From NCBI GenBank assembly GCA_023665475.1, contig JAMPEB010000020.1, positions 1-52,040 of the forward strand: a DNA stretch of 52,040 nucleotides, given 5' to 3'. Positions 33,748 through 41,538 of the stretch are shown piece after piece. How positions within the stretch are numbered: the stretch's first letter is position 1; each line of letters begins with the position of its first letter. The notes beneath the pieces were generated by a model. That model was not told the origin of the DNA and made no database searches. It was given only the letters and a program-made list of their open reading frames with translations. A program made the position numbers and the translations under genes. Source of the stretch: Lachnoclostridium sp. GTDB lineage: Bacteria > Bacillota > Clostridia > Lachnospirales > Lachnospiraceae.

Positions 33748-34158
33748 TCAATAAGTAATCATATCGGGGGTGTTATCGCCTATTTCCCGTATCTGAATTA
33801 CCAGTTTGTTGGGCAGACAGGTAATGGGCAGAAGGGAAGAGCGGATGTAACCCTGATGCATACAGAGTTTGTCGGGACAACTGGCATTGCTGATGCAGAT
33901 GCCGCCGTCTTTCACTGTAATTTCATTGAAACAGGTATTTTCCCCTGTGACGGTAAAAGAAAAAGGCTCTTTTGCCGCATTTAAAGGAATACTTTGCAGT
34001 AAATGCCCGTTTTGGTAAATATCCGCAACGGTTTCTTTCGGGAAAACGGGGCGGAAAATCCATAAAATGCAGACAAAAGCCAGCAGAAGAATAGCAAGCG
34101 ACATTAAAATAGCAACTGTTATGTATTTGCGTTCTCCCTGTAATTTTCCGAACTTCAT
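33748..34158 (-). CDS. NusG domain II-containing membrane-anchored protein (EetA-like)
   Basis: A 136-residue protein with a short basic N-terminus, one transmembrane helix (about 16-38) and an extracytoplasmic NusG-II domain (about 45-130). The domain shows IYQNGHLLQSIPLN, then ISNASCPDKLCMHQGYI with two Cys and CLPNKLVIQI, standard for this family. Family members pair with Gx transporters in flavin-based electron transfer loci. The start is uncertain: ATG 34158 (MKFGKLQGE) has GGAGG 12 nt upstream, and a TTG at 34197 would add 13 residues. It is divergent from the ApbE gene. Confidence 0.8.
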   Translation of the reverse strand: MKFGKLQGERKYITVAILMSLAILLLAFVCILWIFRPVFPKETVADIYQNGHLLQSIPLNAAKEPFSFTVTGENTCFNEITVKDGGICISNASCPDKLCMHQGYIRSSLLPITCLPNKLVIQIREIGDNTPDMITY

Positions 34159-34231
34159 CTGTAGGCTGAATCCTCCGTTTCCGATAATTTTTGACAAATT
34201 TTCTTGGTTTGGTGCAAGAACAACGCGTCCT

Positions 34232-34273
34232 TTATCAGAAGTAAAGAGAACGCTTCTGATAAGTGATATTATA
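34232..34273 (-). promoter_or_regulatory. Extended -10 promoter with inverted repeat for the EetA/EetB-like operon
   Basis: On the minus strand TGTTATAAT (core at 34268-34273) is an extended -10. Immediately downstream is a perfect 10-bp inverted repeat TTATCAGAAG/CTTCTGATAA (34232-34241 and 34253-34262) with an 11-nt gap. It is either an operator at the start point or a leader hairpin. Confidence 0.6.
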
Positions 34274-34326
34274 ACATAGAAAAGGTTTATATAGTAGCAT
34301 CCGGCAGTGGGAATTTAACAAATTTC

Positions 34327-34355
34327 TTGATTGGATTATCGGCTTAATGTATATT
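34327..34355 (+). promoter_or_regulatory. Promoter for apbE
   Basis: TTGATT (34327-34332), 17-nt spacer, TATATT (34350-34355), 52 nt before the ATG. Confidence 0.7.
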
Positions 34356-34407
34356 ATATTTATGAGCGGATTGCGGAATTTGAAGAAATGCATAGAGGTG
34401 ACGGCAT

Positions 34408-35439
34408 ATGACAAGACCTTTCTTTTGGCTGTTTTTCATCTGTTTTGTACTATCCTTGACCGGGTGCGGCAGGACAAGTCCAAGATATTACACAGACACA
34501 GATACTGCCATGGGAACGGTAATTATCCAACAGATTTATGCAAAAGAAGATCTCACGGATGAAGTTCTGGCATGCATCCGAAAGCTGGAAATAGAATCGC
34601 TTTCCAGAAGAGTCGAAGGTTCAGAGATTTTTGACATTAACGGGGAAGCGGGAAAAGAAGCGGAAATCCCTCTTACTCCCGGAATGGAGGCGATTTTGTC
34701 AAAATGTCTGGAGATATCTAAAGATTCGGAGGGCGCCTTTGATATTACCATAGGAGAAGTGGTTGGACTCTGGGATATCGATTCATGGGCGGGCATGACC
34801 ACGGATAATCCGGATTCTTCGTTCCGGCTTCCGGCTCAGGCCGAATTATCCGAAGATCTTGCCTTGGCAGGATATGAAAAGCTGACCTTGGGGAATCATG
34901 GAATCCGTGTGCCGGAGGGAATGGCTCTGGATTTAGGGGCTGTGGGAAAAGGCATTGCCTTAGATGAAATCCTTGCCCTGCTGCAGGAAAGGAAAGTAAC
35001 GGGAGCAGTCATTTCCGTGGGAGGAAGCATTTTGACCTATGGGGAAAAACCGGATAAAAGTCCATGGAAGATTGGCGTTGCAGACCCTGAGAACCAAGGA
35101 GGCAGTATTGGTGTCTTAACCCTCACGGGACAGTGGTGCGTTTCCACTTCCGGAGATTATGAGAGATATGTGGAGGCAGACGGCGTCCGGTATCATCATC
35201 TGATTGACCCGGCAACCGGATATCCTGCACAAAGCGGCATCCGCAGCGTCACGATTCTGACAAAGAACGGTTTTTTAAGCGACGCTCTGTCCACCGCATG
35301 TTTTGTTCTGGGAGAAGAAAAAGGCATGGAGCTGGCGGAACGGTATGGCGTGGAGGCGCTTTTTGTGAGAGCGGACGGCAGCATTTCCATGACCGAAGGG
35401 ATGCAGATATATTTTCGTTTGTCGAAACCGGAAAAATGA
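34408..35439 (+). CDS. apbE: FAD:protein FMN transferase, lipoprotein
   Basis: Attaches FMN covalently to Thr/Ser of exported flavoproteins such as RnfG/D or PplA. The signal peptide ends in the lipobox LTGC (Cys20). ApbE motifs follow: DTDTAMGTVI, SEGAFDITIGEVVGLW, the metal-binding ALDLGAVGKGIALD, SVGGSILTYG, STSGDYERY, HHLIDPATGYPA and SDALSTACFVLG. The 343-residue length is normal. It is divergent from the NusG-II/Gx pair, so the three genes may form a small flavin electron-transfer module. No FMN acceptor protein (FMN-bind domain) lies within this window. After the stop begins the cloverleaf array. Confidence 0.93.
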   Translation: MTRPFFWLFFICFVLSLTGCGRTSPRYYTDTDTAMGTVIIQQIYAKEDLTDEVLACIRKLEIESLSRRVEGSEIFDINGEAGKEAEIPLTPGMEAILSKCLEISKDSEGAFDITIGEVVGLWDIDSWAGMTTDNPDSSFRLPAQAELSEDLALAGYEKLTLGNHGIRVPEGMALDLGAVGKGIALDEILALLQERKVTGAVISVGGSILTYGEKPDKSPWKIGVADPENQGGSIGVLTLTGQWCVSTSGDYERYVEADGVRYHHLIDPATGYPAQSGIRSVTILTKNGFLSDALSTACFVLGEEKGMELAERYGVEALFVRADGSISMTEGMQIYFRLSKPEK

Positions 35440-35440
35440 G

Positions 35441-35800
35441 GTATAATGATTCTGCCGGCGCAGAATGCAAGTCAGCTTGCGCTGCCTTGCCCTCACAAAG
35501 CATGGGAACGCTTTGTGAGGCATTATACGGAGCCATGGCTTGAAAATCAAATGTCTGCTGCGCAGCCGCTTGATTTTCGGCGCACATGGTATAATGATTC
35601 TGCCGGCGCAGAATGCAAGTCAGCTTGCGCTGCCTTGCCCTCACAAAGCATGGGAACGCTTTGTGAGGCATTATACGAAAAGCCACTGCTTGAAAAGTAA
35701 ATGCCCCTGCGGGGCGCTTCCTTTTCTGCGCTTGTGGTATAATGATTCTGCTGGCGCAGAATGCAAGTCAGCTTGCTCTGCCTTATGACTCGCAGAATCA
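35441..35800 (+). repeat. Tandem array of cloverleaf-forming units (148-nt period)
   Basis: The gap between apbE and arsR has no convincing gene. It holds two identical 88-nt units (35441-35528 and 35589-35676) and a third partial unit from 35737, each starting 148 nt after the previous one. Each full unit has an 8-bp closing stem GTATAATG/CATTATAC and three internal hairpins: ATTCTGC-CGGC-GCAGAAT, GCAAG-TCAG-CTTGC and CTCACAAAGC/GCTTTGTGAG. The two 60-nt spacers differ in sequence but keep a GAAAA.../...TTTTC stem. It is not a tRNA: no T-loop or acceptor consensus. Each unit starts with TATAATG, which could be a -10 box. Confidence 0.8.
35737..35743 (+). promoter_or_regulatory. Candidate extended -10 box for arsR, within repeat unit 3
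   Basis: TGTGGTATAAT gives a TGn-TATAAT extended -10 at 35738-35743, 80 nt before the arsR start. No strong -35 is seen at the right distance. Confidence 0.4.
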
Positions 35801-35822
35801 TGGCAACAAAAAGGAGTTATCC

Positions 35823-36167
35823 ATGGAAGAAAATTCTTATATGCATCTCGATCAGAAAATTATAGACAAGGTGGAAGAGAAGATGCCGCCGGAGGAGGAG
35901 CTGCAGGAGCTTGCAGACTTCTTTAAGGTATTTGGGGATGTCACCCGGTTAAAAATCTTAAACGCCCTTTTGTGTTCGGAAATGTGTGTTTATGATATCG
36001 CAAATCTGTTGGGAATCTCCCAATCCGCCATATCCCATCAGCTCCGTGTGTTGAAGCAGATGGGACTTGTGAAAAACCGAAGGGAAGGAAAGACCATTTT
36101 TTATGCACCGGCGGACGCTCATATCGTCACCATCTTAAGTCAGGGGCTTGACCATATCGAGGAGTGA
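35823..36167 (+). CDS. ArsR/SmtB family metal-responsive repressor
   Basis: A 114-residue winged-helix repressor. DVTRLKILNALL, then VYDIANLLGISQSAISHQLRVLKQMGLV is the recognition helix region, and RREGKTIFYAP the wing. The C-terminal helix has DAH-x10-HIEE, the exact alpha-5 zinc/cobalt site pattern of SmtB and CzrA (Asp-x-His ... His-x-x-Glu). The alpha-3 site has only one Cys (SEMCVYD), so it should sense Zn or Co rather than As, Cd or Pb. ATG 35823 has AAGGAG 6 nt upstream. No metal transporter adjoins it; its targets may be elsewhere. Confidence 0.9.
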   Translation: MEENSYMHLDQKIIDKVEEKMPPEEELQELADFFKVFGDVTRLKILNALLCSEMCVYDIANLLGISQSAISHQLRVLKQMGLVKNRREGKTIFYAPADAHIVTILSQGLDHIEE

Positions 36168-36168
36168 G

Positions 36169-37209
36169 CTATTTTGCCTCCTCTTCACCCATTACCTGAG
36201 CCCCGTAAAACACTTCCGCATAATCGCTGCCCAGATAGGTGTGGTACAGAGAGGTTTCGTCTGAGAAATCCTGAAAATAGGCATAGCGTGATGTCATATT
36301 GATATGAGTAAAATTGCCCACTGCCACCACCTTTTTGTCGGAGCCGTCCGTGCGCATGCAGATTAACTGGGGATCCCGGCCGTTTTTCTGGTAATACACA
36401 TAGCCGGAACCCACATTAAAGCAATCGGCGCGGTCATTGGTCAGAACTTCAACAACTCCCTGAGACATGGAATAGCGGCATATCCTGTAATCATTTCCCA
36501 TATCCATATAGTACACATAATCCCCATCTATGACAGGATAGCACAAATTGCCCTCCCACACCACAGAGGATCTGTCCGTTGTGGTATTTAAGGAATAGAG
36601 ATAGTGGTCGTTCTGGGTGCCGCTGTAATAAATCGTGCCGTTTGCCACACAGGCAGGGCTGATATTGTAGTCCGCCAAATCCACCCGGTTCGATTTATCC
36701 GTGTTCATTTTGTAAAAAACGGGATTTTGGCTTCCTGCCGTCAGCAGATACAGTTGATCATCCACCAACTGTCCGGTGACAACGGTGTCCCTTGTGAGAG
36801 AGGTAATATCTTTACCTTTTAAGTTGCAGCGGTTGAAAGAGCGGGGAACCCGCACGCTTCCCATGCCCGCTTCGCCTGTGGACGCCATCTGGAAATAATA
36901 CAGATACTCGCCCCCTGCCAGAATATTGCGGACTGAGGTATTGCTTAACTTTTTAAGCTCTCCCTCATCCGGATTCATGACATAGAGATTGTTCAGGTCA
37001 TAGGCGTTAGCAAAATAGACTACTCCGTTATGTTCACAAAAATAACCACCGTTATTTAAATTCCCCGCAGTGTTTCCTACGGTTCCGGGGGGATTTGGGG
37101 TCACGCGCTCCCAAAAAGCGGAGAGTACGCCGACGCCGCCTAAAATCAACAGAACAATCACTATAATCACAATTGCCCATATGGTTGTCTTGAAATTTTT
37201 ACTTTTCAT
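36169..37209 (-). CDS. DUF5050 membrane-anchored beta-propeller-like protein
   Basis: A 346-residue protein with a basic N-terminus and one transmembrane helix (about 8-32), so the rest is probably outside the membrane. From residue 55 on there are repeated strands with NGVVYFANAYDLNNLYVMN, GEYLYYFQ, DGDYVYYMDMG and GSGYVYYQKNG patterns, the DUF5050 signature, resembling a propeller of about six blades. No enzyme motif is visible. It is common in Lachnospiraceae and its role is unknown. It converges on arsR with one base between the stops and is divergent from pheA. Confidence 0.82.
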   Translation of the reverse strand: MKSKNFKTTIWAIVIIVIVLLILGGVGVLSAFWERVTPNPPGTVGNTAGNLNNGGYFCEHNGVVYFANAYDLNNLYVMNPDEGELKKLSNTSVRNILAGGEYLYYFQMASTGEAGMGSVRVPRSFNRCNLKGKDITSLTRDTVVTGQLVDDQLYLLTAGSQNPVFYKMNTDKSNRVDLADYNISPACVANGTIYYSGTQNDHYLYSLNTTTDRSSVVWEGNLCYPVIDGDYVYYMDMGNDYRICRYSMSQGVVEVLTNDRADCFNVGSGYVYYQKNGRDPQLICMRTDGSDKKVVAVGNFTHINMTSRYAYFQDFSDETSLYHTYLGSDYAEVFYGAQVMGEEEAK

Positions 37210-37281
37210 TTTCTATCATAGCCTTCCTTCCCAAAAAGATATTGGCAAAAGCCTGCCTCATGTATTTATTAATATACTATA

Positions 37282-37310
37282 AGTATACATTGCTTTTTGC
37301 TTGCTATCAA
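37282..37310 (-). promoter_or_regulatory. Promoter for the DUF5050 gene
   Basis: On the minus strand TTGATA (37305-37310), 17-nt spacer, TATACT (37282-37287). Confidence 0.75.
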
Positions 37311-37329
37311 GGACATTTTGTTATAAGAT
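37301..37329 (+). promoter_or_regulatory. Candidate promoter for pheA
   Basis: TTGCTA (37301-37306), 17-nt spacer, TAAGAT (37324-37329), 43 nt before the start. It overlaps the -35 of the divergent promoter. Confidence 0.5.
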
Positions 37330-37372
37330 ATTTTTGGGGATTACTATGATATTCGCAGAAACGGAGAAAAAT

Positions 37373-38497
37373 ATGGATTTGTTGGAGTTAAGGAATCAAT
37401 TGGACGGCATAGATGCGCAGATTGTCAGTCTGTATGAGCAGAGAATGGAAGTCTGCAGGCAGGTGGCGGAGTTTAAGCTGCAAAACGGCAAGAAGGTGCT
37501 GGACAGGCAGAGGGAAAAGGAAAAGATAGAAAAAGTGAAAGATTTGACGCACAATGAGTTTAACCGTCAGGGGGCGGCGGAACTGTTTGAGCAGATTATG
37601 TCCATGAGCCGGAAGTTACAGTACCGGATGCTGGAGGAATGCGGAGGGCAGAGCAGGCTTCCCTTTATCGGAGTGGAGAATCTTGATACGAAACAGGCAA
37701 GAGTGGTGTTTCAGGGTGCCGAGGGGGCTTATTCGCAGGCGGCGATGCTGCAATATTTCGGTGATGGGATCAGCGGCTTTCATGTGGATACTTTCAGGGA
37801 GGCCATGAGCGCCATTGATGAGGGCAGCGCGGATTTTGCGGTACTTCCCATTGAAAATTCTACGGCTGGGATTGTAAATGAGATTTACGACCTTTTGGTG
37901 GAATTTGAGAATTATATTGTAGGCGAACAGATTATTAAAATAGAGCATTGCCTGTTAGGGGTGCCGGGAGCGGCGGAGGAGGATATCAAAACAGTGTATT
38001 CCCATCCCCAATCCCTGATGCAGAGCGCAAGATATCTGGCGGAACACGACTGGCAGCAGATTAGTATGCAGAATAACGCTTTTGCAGCCAAGAAAGTGGC
38101 GGAAGAAAAGGACAAAAGTCAGGCAGCCATTGCCGGCGAGCAGGCGGGCAGGATTTATGGGCTGGAAGTATTGAAAAAGGGCGTGAATCATTCCGACACC
38201 AACTCCACCCGGTTTATTATCGTGACCAACCAGAAGGTTTTCAGGACGGATGCAAAAAAGGTGAGCATATGCTTTGAGGTTGCCCATGAGAGCGGCTCTT
38301 TGTATCGCATGTTGTCCCATTTTATTTATAATAACCTGAACATGACCAAGATTGAGAGCCGTCCCATAGAGAACCGGAACTGGGAGTATCGGTTTTTTGT
38401 GGATTTTGAGGGAAATCTGGCGGACAGCGCTGTGAAAAACGCTCTGAGGGGACTCAGAGAGGAAGCGCGCAACATGAAAATTTTGGGAAACTACTAA
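37373..38497 (+). CDS. pheA: Chorismate mutase / prephenate dehydratase (P-protein)
   Basis: Makes phenylpyruvate from chorismate for phenylalanine. Residues 1-90 are an AroQ-type chorismate mutase (LDGIDAQIVSLYEQRMEVCRQ). Residues about 108-285 are the dehydratase: FQGAEGAYSQAAM, the catalytic VLPIENSTAGIVNEIYDLL and NSTRFIIV. Residues 295-374 are an ACT domain with ESRPIENRNWEYRFFVDF, the Phe-binding motif, so feedback inhibition by Phe is expected. I use ATG 37373 with GGAG 6-7 nt upstream; an upstream frame from 37301 lacks family similarity. The gene is followed by a type A structured element. Confidence 0.94.
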   Translation: MDLLELRNQLDGIDAQIVSLYEQRMEVCRQVAEFKLQNGKKVLDRQREKEKIEKVKDLTHNEFNRQGAAELFEQIMSMSRKLQYRMLEECGGQSRLPFIGVENLDTKQARVVFQGAEGAYSQAAMLQYFGDGISGFHVDTFREAMSAIDEGSADFAVLPIENSTAGIVNEIYDLLVEFENYIVGEQIIKIEHCLLGVPGAAEEDIKTVYSHPQSLMQSARYLAEHDWQQISMQNNAFAAKKVAEEKDKSQAAIAGEQAGRIYGLEVLKKGVNHSDTNSTRFIIVTNQKVFRTDAKKVSICFEVAHESGSLYRMLSHFIYNNLNMTKIESRPIENRNWEYRFFVDFEGNLADSAVKNALRGLREEARNMKILGNY

Positions 38498-38645
38498 ACG
38501 GAATGAAGATTTTCTAAGGTTGGAAAGTACCCAACCCATAGCGCTGAAGCGCATGGAAAATCTAAGTCATTCCGGGAAGAATCCGCAAGCGGATTCTTCC
38601 GAATTGGTGCAGATTCATGGATTGCTTGTGCCGCCGCTGGCAGCA
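38498..38645 (+). ncRNA. Structured leader element before DUF815 (type A, copy 2)
   Basis: The outer stem CGGAATGA/TCATTCCG (38499-38506, 38567-38574) continues as AGATTTTC/GAAAATCT. Inside are GGTTGG-AAAGTAC-CCAACC (38518-38536) and GCGC-TGAA-GCGC. Then come GAAGAATCCG-CAAG-CGGATTCTTC, a GAAT/ATTC stem, and GCCGCC-GCT-GGCAGC (38630-38644). The order matches the HD-gene leader; the text TGGATTGCTTGTGCCGC matches TGGGATTGTTTGTGCCGC there. Confidence 0.6.
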
Positions 38646-38691
38646 TGGCGGGAAGCGTGAAAAGTTTACGGATAGATATGAGGTATCGGAT

Positions 38692-39984
38692 ATGCGGGAA
38701 AAGGAATTAATGGTATACAGGAATCTGGAAGAAGGCGAGCTTTTTTATAACATGGCATGGCTCATGGACCATTACAATGAGGCGGGCGGCTCGGTGGAGG
38801 AAATGAAAGGGCTTTTTTATCATTGCATCCATGAGTTGATTGAGGTAGCGGGAACCTATGGTTTTCACGGAAATCTCTGGCACTGTTATCTGGCTAATCT
38901 TTTGGTCAATAATGAAAACAGTTACAGCTGCGGCTGTGAGATACGGGGAGAAATCGAGGGTTCCATTAATGCGGCGGCGCTCCACGATATTGTGATTTTC
39001 AAAGAATTTTACGACTATGATTTTAAGCCTATGATGAAAAAACTGAAGGCGCCGGAATATGCCATTTTGGAAGCATATGAAAGCAGCAGACAGGAGAGCA
39101 AGGTATACAATACCCGCATCTGCGCAAGAATCTGCGAATTGGCGGAAAAATTCTGCAAAGACCAGACTCCGGAGGAGATGAAAGCTACCCTCACCGAGTT
39201 TTATCGGGAATACGGTGTGGGAAAGTTCGGTTTGCACAAGTCTTTTCGCATTTTTCGCGATGAGGAGGGAATGCAGATTAAGCCGATTCTGAACATTGCC
39301 CATGTGCATCTTGACGATTTAGTGGGCTATGAGATTCCCAAGAAAAAGCTGATAGACAACACGGAAGCCTTTGTAAGCGGCAGAAAGGCAAACAACTGTC
39401 TTCTGTTCGGGGATGCCGGCACAGGCAAATCCTCCTGCATTAAGGCAATCGCCAATGAATATTATGACAGAGGGCTTCGCATTATCGAGATATATAAGCA
39501 TCAGTTTCAGGATTTAAACGAGGTCATCAGTCAGATTAAAAACCGTAATTACAAATTTATTATTTATATGGACGACCTGAGTTTTGAAGAATTTGAGATT
39601 GAATATAAGTATCTGAAAGCCGTCATTGAGGGCGGACTGGAAAGAAAGCCGGAAAATGTGCTGATTTACGCTACCTCCAACCGGCGGCACCTGATTCGCG
39701 AGAACTACAGCGATAAGGAGGAAATCCGAGAGGATATGCATACCAGCGACACTGTGCAGGAGAAGCTTTCTTTGGTGTCGCGTTTTGGCGTGACCATCTA
39801 TTTCGGCGCACCGGACAAAAAGCAGTTCCGGAATATCGTAAAAACTTTGGCGGAGCGCCATCAGGTCGGCATACCGGAGGATAAGCTTCTTGCAGAAGCC
39901 AATAAGTGGGAATTAAGCCATGGCGGATTGTCCGGCAGAAGCGCCCAGCAGTTTATAGATTATTTGTTAGGAGGAGTTTCATGA
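38692..39984 (+). CDS. DUF815 AAA-type ATPase
   Basis: A 430-residue protein of the DUF815 family (PF05673). The N-terminal half (about 1-200) is a family-specific helical region rich in acidic and aromatic residues. The C-terminal half is an ATPase with Walker A GDAGTGKSS near residue 239, Walker B FIIYMDDLSFEE near 290 and sensor-like YATSNRRHLI. The function is not established. The start ATG 38692 has GAGG 8 nt upstream; longer frames run into the hairpin leader. Its stop overlaps the ppx start (ATGA), and ppk follows, linking it to polyphosphate metabolism by operon. Confidence 0.88.
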   Translation: MREKELMVYRNLEEGELFYNMAWLMDHYNEAGGSVEEMKGLFYHCIHELIEVAGTYGFHGNLWHCYLANLLVNNENSYSCGCEIRGEIEGSINAAALHDIVIFKEFYDYDFKPMMKKLKAPEYAILEAYESSRQESKVYNTRICARICELAEKFCKDQTPEEMKATLTEFYREYGVGKFGLHKSFRIFRDEEGMQIKPILNIAHVHLDDLVGYEIPKKKLIDNTEAFVSGRKANNCLLFGDAGTGKSSCIKAIANEYYDRGLRIIEIYKHQFQDLNEVISQIKNRNYKFIIYMDDLSFEEFEIEYKYLKAVIEGGLERKPENVLIYATSNRRHLIRENYSDKEEIREDMHTSDTVQEKLSLVSRFGVTIYFGAPDKKQFRNIVKTLAERHQVGIPEDKLLAEANKWELSHGGLSGRSAQQFIDYLLGGVS

Positions 39985-41522
39985 GCAGCAAGACCTTTGC
40001 GGCAATCGATGTGGGAAGTTTTGAATTGTCCATGAAAATTTTTGAATTTTCGGGGAAAAATCATATGCGGGAAGTGGACTGTCTCAGGCAGAGCATTGCC
40101 CTTGGCAGTGATACCTATGCAACCGGCAAAATCAGCAATGAAAAGATGGATGAGTTGTGCCGGGTTTTAACGGAATTTTCTTCCGTGATGAAGTCCTATA
40201 AGGTGGAGTCATACCGCGCGTACGGCACCAGCGCCGTCAGGGAGACGGAAAATTCCCTGATTGTCAGGGATAAGATTGCACAGCATACCGGCATCAAGGT
40301 AGATATTTTAAGCAATTCGGAGCAGCGTTTTCTGGATTATAAATCCGTGGCGTTCAAGGTAGACGCCTTCCGTCAGATGATAGAGGACACTGCGGCGATT
40401 GTGGATATCGGGGGAGGCAGCATCCAGATTTCCCTGTTTGAAAACGATACGCTGGTGTCCACCCAGAATCTTCGTCTGGGGGTGTTGCGCATTCAGGAAT
40501 TGTTAAATCACTTAAATGCCAGACAGACCCAGATTGAAAACCTCATAGACGAGATGGCGTCCGCACAGCTTTCCACCTATAAAAAGCTGTATTTAAAGGG
40601 AAAAGAGATTAAAAACATCATTGTGGTGGACGATTATTTATCCCTCTGGATGGTGAAGAGGTTTAAGGGAAACGATAACCATGCCATCATAAATGAGGAA
40701 GAATTTGAAAAAATGCTGGAGATGCTGCGGCAAGGCAGCTTGTCCCAGCTTGCTCTCGACATGGATATGCCGGAGGAGAAGATTCCCCTGTTGTTTATCA
40801 GTGCGGTTTTAATGAGAAGAATTGCGTTGATGATGGGCGCTTCCCGTATCTGGGCGCCGGGCGTTACCCTTTGTGACGGAATCGCCTATGAATATGCCGA
40901 GAAAAATAAAATGCTTAAGGGTGAGCATGATTTTGAGAAGGATATCATAGCCTGCGCCATGAACATCAGTAAGCGGTATATGGGAAGCAAGAGGCGGGCG
41001 GAGACTCTTGGGAAGATTACAGCCACCATCTTTGACAATATGAAAAAGGTGCATGGTCTGGGAAAGCGGGAACGCCTGTATCTGCAGATTGCGGCAATCC
41101 TTCATGACTGCGGAAAATATATCAGTCAGACCAATATTGGGGAGACTTCTTATAATATTATCATGGCTACGGAAATTATAGGGCTTTCCCACTTGGAGAG
41201 AGAAATTGTTGCCAGCATAGTGAGATTTAACCACAGTAAATTTGAATACTATAGTCAGGAGCATGAAGGCAGTCTGGACAGAGATTCTTACTTGATCGTG
41301 GCAAAGCTGACTGCCATTTTGCGGCTGGCAAACAGCCTTGACCGCAGCCACAAACAGAAGATGAAAGAAGTCAAGGCGTCCCTTAAGGATAATGAATTGA
41401 TTTTAACCGTGAATACGCTGGAGGATATTACGCTGGAAAGAGGTTTTTATGAAAACAGCAAGGATTTTTTTACGGAAGTATTCAGCGTGAAACCGGTGTT
41501 AAAGCAAAAGAAAAGTTTTTGA
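39981..41522 (+). CDS. ppx: Ppx/GppA phosphatase with C-terminal HD domain
   Basis: An exopolyphosphatase or pppGpp phosphatase candidate. The N-terminal ASKHA fold shows AAIDVGSFELSMKIFE, AYGTSAVRETEN and IVDIGGGSIQISLF. The C-terminal region (about 320-500) is HD-like with ILHDCGKYISQ near 373 and FNHSKFEY. The 513-residue length is normal. ATG 39981 has GGAGGAG 6 nt upstream and overlaps the DUF815 stop by 4 nt. The ppk gene starts 16 nt after its stop, so synthesis and breakdown of polyphosphate are encoded together. Confidence 0.92.
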   Translation: MSSKTFAAIDVGSFELSMKIFEFSGKNHMREVDCLRQSIALGSDTYATGKISNEKMDELCRVLTEFSSVMKSYKVESYRAYGTSAVRETENSLIVRDKIAQHTGIKVDILSNSEQRFLDYKSVAFKVDAFRQMIEDTAAIVDIGGGSIQISLFENDTLVSTQNLRLGVLRIQELLNHLNARQTQIENLIDEMASAQLSTYKKLYLKGKEIKNIIVVDDYLSLWMVKRFKGNDNHAIINEEEFEKMLEMLRQGSLSQLALDMDMPEEKIPLLFISAVLMRRIALMMGASRIWAPGVTLCDGIAYEYAEKNKMLKGEHDFEKDIIACAMNISKRYMGSKRRAETLGKITATIFDNMKKVHGLGKRERLYLQIAAILHDCGKYISQTNIGETSYNIIMATEIIGLSHLEREIVASIVRFNHSKFEYYSQEHEGSLDRDSYLIVAKLTAILRLANSLDRSHKQKMKEVKASLKDNELILTVNTLEDITLERGFYENSKDFFTEVFSVKPVLKQKKSF

Positions 41523-41538
41523 GGAGATGGAGACTACT

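Noticed and set aside
35441..35528. The 88-nt cloverleaf unit as a tRNA gene
   Set aside because: The size and four-way fold are tRNA-like, but the T-loop consensus, the D-loop GG and a 7-bp acceptor stem with a discriminator are missing, and the two copies are identical in a tandem repeat.
35441..35800. CRISPR-like repeat-spacer array
   Set aside because: Repeats are 88 nt and spacers 60 nt with only two to three units, spacers share structure, and no cas genes are present.
35249..35801. Several open frames on both strands across the array
   Set aside because: They follow the repeats, share the same translated repeat text, and have no SD or family similarity.
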